A stretch of 11,211 nucleotides of DNA from Chloroflexota bacterium (GTDB lineage: Bacteria > Chloroflexota > Limnocylindria > Limnocylindrales > Limnocylindraceae), in assembly GCA_003476885.1 (NCBI GenBank), contig DMUR01000086.1, forward strand, positions 18,090 to 29,300, written 5' to 3'. The notes under the pieces are model-generated. The model was not told where the DNA came from, ran no database searches, and saw only the letters and a list, made by a program, of their open reading frames with translations. The position numbers and the translations under genes were made by a program. Below, one piece after another: positions 7,267 through 11,211 of this stretch (within the stretch, counting starts at the first letter, position 1; every line of letters starts with the position of its first letter).

Positions 7267-8595
7267 CTATTCCCTGCCTTCTCTTGCTGTTGCCCTCTGT
7301 CGATTGACTCCGCGAAGCCTGCCATCCTCGGCGTACCGTGGACGCATCGCGCCGCGAGCGGGCTCTTCGGAGGGCTCATCGCCGACTCCTAAGCGGGGGG
7401 TCCCCGGCCCCCCAGCCGCGGCGCGAAGCCGCGGCAGCTCGGCTGCGAGTGTACCCGAGCGGAGTGCCAACCGAATGGCACACATGAAGGCACTCAGATG
7501 GCGCAGGTTGTGGATCGTGAGGAGGCGATAGCCGAGCAGCTCCTCCGCTCGGAAGAGGTGTGCCAGATAGGCACGGCTGAACCTGCGGCAGGTCGTGCAG
7601 TCACAGGCGGCGTCCAGAGGCTGGTCCTCATCTAAGTGCCGGGCGTTGCGGAGATTCATTCGACCCCCAGTGACCCAGGCCTGGCCGTTGCGCGCTACCC
7701 GCGCTGGGAGGACCGAGTCGAAGAGGTCGACGCCGCGCAGCACCGCTTCAAGCAAGTCAACCGGAGATCCGAGACCCATCAGGTAACGCACGCGGCGATC
7801 GCCACCTAGTTCGGCAATCGTTGCCTCGACTGCGGCGTTGCGCTCCTCCGGTGTTTCATCGCCAGCAAGTCCACCGAGGTTGATCCCTTCGAAAGGGAGT
7901 GAACGAATGTAGGCGGCTGACTCGGCCCGCAACTCTGGATCAATACCACCTTGCGCAATGCCAAAGAGCGCCTGGTCGCCCCGCGAGTGCGCTCGCAGAG
8001 AGCGAACTGCCCAGCGATGAGTCCGCTGCATGGCGCGCAGGACATCGCGGCGTTCGGTTGAGCCTGGCATGACTGGCTGATCAAACGCCACTGCGATATC
8101 TGGACCGAGGGCCTCCTGGATTTCCACGGATCGCTCAGGGGTAAAGAGGTGCTCGCTCCCATCTAGGTGACTATGAAAGCGTGCCCCCGTTTCACGGATT
8201 CGCATCAGCGGCCCGAGCGAAACCACCTGAAAGCCACCCGAGTCAGTCAGCATTGGCTTGCTCCAGGAGGCAAACTTGTTCAGGCCACCAAGGCGCTGAA
8301 TCCGCTCGTGACCCGGTCGCAGATAGAGGTGGTACGTGTTCGCCAAGATGATCTGTGCGCCGATCGCGTGCAGGTCATCTGGGTCGAGCGACTTCACGGT
8401 GGCATTCGTCCCGACGGGCATGAAATCTGGCGTCTCAACAGAGCCGTGCGGAAGCGTCAGCGTACCGGCGCGAGCACGTGAATCCGGATCCGTCGCCGTA
8501 ACAGTAAAGCGAAGCGAGCGTGCTGCGCGCGCTGGAAGCGTTGACGGATCAGAGAGTGCGGCGAGCCGCGCGCTCTCGCTCAGCTCCCACTCCAA
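7267..8595 (-). CDS. tgt: tRNA-guanine transglycosylase Tgt
   Basis: Exchanges G34 of GUN-anticodon tRNAs for a 7-deazaguanine, the entry step to queuosine. Catalytic signatures are LTDSGGFQ (Asp118), FDQ (Asp172), AQGG (Gln215), GGLAGDE (241-247) and LFDSVLPAR (nucleophile Asp293). The zinc site is C331-x-C333-x-x-C336 with His362. The position matching Val233 of the Zymomonas enzyme is Gly245, and Cys158 is replaced in an FDQPVMPG segment; these pocket changes resemble the eukaryotic queuine-type enzyme. At 442 residues it is longer than the usual 370-390, with about 25 extra N-terminal and 50 low-complexity C-terminal residues. The start is TTG at 8595, overlapping ruvB by 16 bases; an in-frame TAG lies a few codons upstream and no other start follows before the core. 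Neither queA nor any other queuosine gene is adjacent. Confidence 0.96.
   Translation of the reverse strand: MEWELSESARLAALSDPSTLPARAARSLRFTVTATDPDSRARAGTLTLPHGSVETPDFMPVGTNATVKSLDPDDLHAIGAQIILANTYHLYLRPGHERIQRLGGLNKFASWSKPMLTDSGGFQVVSLGPLMRIRETGARFHSHLDGSEHLFTPERSVEIQEALGPDIAVAFDQPVMPGSTERRDVLRAMQRTHRWAVRSLRAHSRGDQALFGIAQGGIDPELRAESAAYIRSLPFEGINLGGLAGDETPEERNAAVEATIAELGGDRRVRYLMGLGSPVDLLEAVLRGVDLFDSVLPARVARNGQAWVTGGRMNLRNARHLDEDQPLDAACDCTTCRRFSRAYLAHLFRAEELLGYRLLTIHNLRHLSAFMCAIRLALRSGTLAAELPRLRAAAGGPGTPRLGVGDEPSEEPARGAMRPRYAEDGRLRGVNRQRATAREGRE
7395..7435. repeat. paired GC hairpins in the tgt 3' extension
   Basis: GGGGGG (7395-7400) and CCCCCC (7408-7413) form one dyad. Next to it GCCGCGGC occurs twice (7415-7422 and 7428-7435) around a five-base loop; the octamer is itself palindromic, so it is both a direct and an inverted repeat. 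The segment encodes the junction between the conserved Tgt core and its low-complexity tail, about 130-170 bases before recA. It could pause or attenuate transcription between tgt and recA. The base pairing is seen; a role is speculative. Confidence 0.35.
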
Positions 8596-9587
8596 AGCGA
8601 AGCACTGCTACGACCGAGATGTGCGCGACCGCGCTCGGTGACCACACGGCCCTGCGGCGTGCGGTCAAGGAAGCCAATGCGGAGCAGGTATGGCTCAAAG
8701 ACATCCTCAAGCGTGTCCGGCGACTCCCCAAGGAGCGCCGCCATCGCCGCAACGCCTACTGGGCCACCGTCAAACTTGTCGAGCATCACTTGCAACAGCT
8801 TTCGATCCGTTGCGTCGAGCCCAGCGTCATCAATCTGAAGTCCGGCAAGCGCCGTGGCGGCTCGATCCTTCGTGATCTCTGTGGAGCCGGCCACCTGAAC
8901 CTCATCACGTACGCGACGAAGGAGACGATTTGCAATCCGTGGCGTCCCGCGGCTTCGCGCTGCAATCAGTGCGGCCGCATCTTCCGTGATGCTGACGCCA
9001 AGGATCCCAGCCGAACGTTGCACGATTTCGGTGAGCTCGCCGTCCGTATAGAAGTCGAGGCGCTGCGATGCACCGAAACGATCGCGGAGTGGCGCAGAGA
9101 GCATCCCGATGCGCGTGGTTGCTCCGATCAACGTGAAGGGCGGCACCTCAAGGCGCAGCGGCTGCGCAGAGGGTCCCTTCCCAATCACGATGTCAATGGA
9201 ACGATCTTCCATGGCTGGATATAGGACCTCTTCCACGGCGCGTCCGAGGCGGTGAATCTCATCAATAAAGAGCACTTGTCGTGGCGCAAGGTTCGTCAGG
9301 ATTGCGGCGAGATCTCCGCCATGGTCAATCGCCGTTCCTGAGGTGAAGCGAATCTGGACGCCAAGCTCGTGCGCAACGATCGCAGCGAGTGTGGTCTTCC
9401 CAAGTCCGGGTGGGCCATGCAGTAGCAGGTGATCGGCCGCCTCGCCGCGCTCACGCGCAGCCTGAAGCAGCGTTGTCAGCGAACGTTTCGCTTCGCCCTG
9501 ACCGATGTACTCCCCGAGCGAGGCGGGGCGTAGCGAAACTTCAAGACTTCGCTCCTCAGCATCGTTGATCGCTGGCTCAGTCACCAC
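8580..9587 (-). CDS. ruvB: Holliday junction branch-migration helicase RuvB
   Basis: AAA+ motor that forms hexameric rings on either side of RuvA and drives branch migration of Holliday junctions. The 335 residues match the family length. Motifs are Walker A GPPGLGKT (58-65), [10 protein letters not shown] (91-100), Walker B VLFIDEIH (105-112), sensor 1 GATTRIG (155-161), the arginine-finger segment LRDRFG (167-172) and sensor 2 [13 protein letters not shown] (213-225). A winged-helix DNA-binding domain follows, with DGGPVGVAA around residues 273-281. Two GTG codons are adjacent at 9587 and 9584; the AGGGGG just upstream is better spaced for 9584, so the protein may lack the first residue shown. 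The gap after ruvA is 15 bases and the 3' end overlaps tgt. Confidence 0.98.
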   Translation of the reverse strand: MVTEPAINDAEERSLEVSLRPASLGEYIGQGEAKRSLTTLLQAARERGEAADHLLLHGPPGLGKTTLAAIVAHELGVQIRFTSGTAIDHGGDLAAILTNLAPRQVLFIDEIHRLGRAVEEVLYPAMEDRSIDIVIGKGPSAQPLRLEVPPFTLIGATTRIGMLSAPLRDRFGASQRLDFYTDGELTEIVQRSAGILGVSITEDAAALIAARSRGTPRIANRLLRRVRDEVQVAGSTEITKDRAATALAGLQIDDAGLDATDRKLLQVMLDKFDGGPVGVAAMAALLGESPDTLEDVFEPYLLRIGFLDRTPQGRVVTERGRAHLGRSSASLWSGS

Positions 9588-9602
9588 GCACCCCCTGCCC
9601 GC

Positions 9603-10196
9603 CTATGCCCGCTCACGGAGCGCGGCGCGCAGCCGCACATCAAGCGGCTGACCGCGCATCGCGGCGTCCTCATCCACCGTAGCAGCGAGCTCACGCGCAT
9701 CGCGCGGCGGGAATCCGAGACTACGAAGTGCCGCGGCAAGATCACCTCCGTCACGCCCCTTCTCGCCCGCCTTCTGCGTACCGTCCCCCGCTGCGTCGCG
9801 CGCGATTCGGTCAGCGAGCTCCACGATGATACGAGCGGCAAGGCGACGACCAACTCCAGGGGCGGTTGCGAGCAGTTTCTCGTCACCATCCACCAGCGCA
9901 CGGCGCAGCCTCTCGGCTCCGTGGGTGTCGAGGAGGGCAAGCGCAACCTTTGGGCCAACCCCACTCACATCGAGCAGCGTTGCAAACAAGCGCTCTTGGT
10001 CACGGCTTGTAAACCCAACCAGCGACTCCTGGTCCTCCCGCACGATGTGATGCAGATAGAGCTCCACGGTGGCACCTTCACGAAGTGTGGAGAGGAGACC
10101 AGGAAGGACGCGGATACGGAGGCCAAGTCCGCCACTCACGATCACCACGGCGTCATCTTCAGTCCAGCGCACACTCCCAGCAACGAAGGCGTACAC
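9603..10196 (-). CDS. ruvA: Holliday junction DNA-binding protein RuvA
   Basis: Tetrameric protein that holds the Holliday junction open and loads RuvB. It is 197 residues with an N-terminal OB-like domain (about 1-64), two helix-hairpin-helix motifs (SGVGPK at 78-83 and PGVGRR at 113-118), a Lys/Gly/Asp-rich flexible linker (about 133-150) and a C-terminal RuvB-contacting domain (about 151-197, LAAALRSLGFPP). The start is GTG at 10196, with GGAGG five bases upstream inside the end of ruvC; the intergenic distance is two bases. This is a strong, well-placed RBS, so the start is secure. Confidence 0.97.
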   Translation of the reverse strand: MYAFVAGSVRWTEDDAVVIVSGGLGLRIRVLPGLLSTLREGATVELYLHHIVREDQESLVGFTSRDQERLFATLLDVSGVGPKVALALLDTHGAERLRRALVDGDEKLLATAPGVGRRLAARIIVELADRIARDAAGDGTQKAGEKGRDGGDLAAALRSLGFPPRDARELAATVDEDAAMRGQPLDVRLRAALRERA

Positions 10197-10198
10197 GA

Positions 10199-10786
10199 CT
10201 ACCTCCGCTCTCCACGGAGTGCCCTGCGCACTGCGCGATCGAATCCGCTCTCTTGGGAGGCACCAGAAGACGCCGAACGATCGAGTCGGGCGGAACCGGC
10301 GAGTTGCTGCATGCGGGCGGCACCGCCACCCCAGATTGCGAGGCCGAGCGCGTCGGCGGCGTCATCAGCGAGTGGCGTTCCAGCGATATTGAGCAACTGC
10401 GTCACCGCACGAATCACGCCGCTCTTCGTGGCACGCCCATCACCAGCGATCGCGCGCTTCATTTCCGAAGGGGTTGCCTCCACCACTTCAACGAGCAGTT
10501 CAGCCGCAATCATCAGCGCCAGTCCGCGCGCGGCGGCAACTGCGACCGCAGATTGAAGATTCCCTTGCGTGAAGAGGCGCTCAATCGCAATCCGGTCTGG
10601 GCGCTCACTCCGAGCGATCTGCGTGAGCTCCGTCCTGATTTGCAGGAGGCGCTCCCCGAGCGACTGGCTTGGTGCGGTGGTGATGATCCCATGCGCAAGG
10701 TAGCGTGGCCGCTCTCCGCCACTCTCCACCATCCCCCATCCGAAGGTTGCGGTGCCAGGGTCCAAGCCGAGGACCCGCAGGCTCAT
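10199..10786 (-). CDS. ruvC: Holliday junction resolvase RuvC
   Basis: Metal-dependent endonuclease that cuts Holliday junctions symmetrically to complete recombination. Four acidic catalytic positions are visible: Asp9 in GLDPG, Glu69 in AIERLF, and Asp142 and Asp145 in DDAADALGLA. The conserved ATPSEMKRAIAGDGRATK segment (104-121) matches the family's DNA-contact region. It is 195 residues, somewhat longer than the 173 of E. coli; the extra part is a polar C-terminal tail from about residue 157. The start is ATG at 10786, overlapping the yebC stop in an ATGA arrangement, which implies translational coupling. yebC-ruvC-ruvA-ruvB is the classical order. Confidence 0.97.
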   Translation of the reverse strand: MSLRVLGLDPGTATFGWGMVESGGERPRYLAHGIITTAPSQSLGERLLQIRTELTQIARSERPDRIAIERLFTQGNLQSAVAVAAARGLALMIAAELLVEVVEATPSEMKRAIAGDGRATKSGVIRAVTQLLNIAGTPLADDAADALGLAIWGGGAARMQQLAGSARLDRSASSGASQESGFDRAVRRALRGERR

Positions 10787-11211
10787 CGCGTCAGCTCAGC
10801 AAAAAGCTCTGATGAGAGCTCAAAGTTTGCAGTAACTCGCTGGACATCATCCAACTCTTCGAGCGCATCGATCAGCTTCATGTTCTTTCGTGCGTCATCG
10901 GCGTTCACGTCAATCGTGGATTTCGCCACGATGCTCGCTTCGGCAGACTTCACACTCACCCCAGCGCCTTCGAGACCGGAGCGAACGCTCTCAAGTGCCG
11001 ATGGATCTGCGTACACAAAGACACTCCCGCCTGCCTCGTCAACATCGTCCGCGCCAGCCTCAATCGCGGCCTCGCCAACCTTTGCGAAATCGCCGCCGCA
11101 CTCAATGATGCCGCGCGCTTCGAACTGCCAGGCTACTGCCCCGCTGCTCGCAAGTGAACCGCCCGCCTTCGTGAAGAGACTGCGGACCTCAGAGGCGGTG
11201 CGATTTCGATT
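10783..11211 (-). CDS. yebC: YebC/TACO1-family protein (5' end beyond the window)
   Basis: The frame is open to the right edge, and the 142 visible residues are the C-terminal part of a family of about 245. The first visible residues, NRNRTASEVR, followed by FTKAGG, SSGAVAWQFEARG and the end motif VTANFELS, are characteristic of YebC. Family members have been described as transcriptional regulators, and more recently as translation factors that relieve stalling at proline stretches; a link to ruvC expression is also reported for some. The acidic character of the segment after residue 45 (EAGADDVDEAGG) is typical. The operon promoter must lie upstream of the window. Confidence 0.95.
   Translation of the reverse strand, partial: NRNRTASEVRSLFTKAGGSLASSGAVAWQFEARGIIECGGDFAKVGEAAIEAGADDVDEAGGSVFVYADPSALESVRSGLEGAGVSVKSAEASIVAKSTIDVNADDARKNMKLIDALEELDDVQRVTANFELSSELFAELTR

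Noticed and set aside
7265..7450. A LexA/SOS operator in front of recA
   Set aside because: I looked for GAAC-N4-GTTC and similar dyads and found none; recA follows tgt by two bases, so any operator would lie elsewhere.
8520..9224. A 234-codon plus-strand open frame opposite ruvB and the start of tgt
   Set aside because: Shadow frame; it covers well-conserved RuvB motifs on the minus strand and crosses the ruvB-tgt junction.

Overview
This window comes from a GC-rich bacterial chromosome. Every gene I can support lies on the minus strand, and coding density is very high. The content is mostly core housekeeping: Holliday-junction processing, RecA recombination, tRNA modification, mRNA decay and ribosome-associated GTPase functions. 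RNase Y argues against Proteobacteria. The mix of rny, recA/recX, ruvABC, miaA and hflX, the GC richness and the frequent GTG/TTG starts fit a high-GC Terrabacteria lineage. Chloroflexota would be my first guess and Actinobacteriota the second, but the window alone does not settle this.

In the direction of transcription (right to left), the layout has three parts. (1) 11211-5555 is a seven-gene run: yebC (5' end off the window), ruvC, ruvA, ruvB, tgt, recA, recX. The genes overlap or are separated by at most 15 bases, so they are probably cotranscribed. RuvC resolves and RuvAB migrates Holliday junctions, RecA makes them, RecX tempers RecA, YebC is a translation or regulatory factor often next to ruvC, and Tgt is a tRNA-guanine transglycosylase placed between ruvB and recA. 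(2) 5554-5388 is a 167-base gap dense in inverted repeats, including a perfect 7-bp hairpin directly against the rny ribosome binding site. It is followed by rny, miaA and hflX (5387-1604), which overlap or nearly touch. (3) 1603-1479 is an AT-richer gap with a candidate promoter, followed by a large gene (1478 to 1) that runs off the left edge. It encodes an N-terminal metallo-beta-lactamase-fold domain fused to a C-terminal Rieske [2Fe-2S] domain, the architecture of the sugar-nucleotide N-acetyl hydroxylases (NamH/CMAH-like).

The most interesting points are the MBL-Rieske protein, a Tgt whose substrate pocket carries a eukaryote-like glycine that may indicate queuine rather than preQ1 use, and the structured leader in front of rny. 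I found no mobile elements, CRISPR arrays, tRNAs or rRNAs. There is no gene-free stretch longer than 300 bases.
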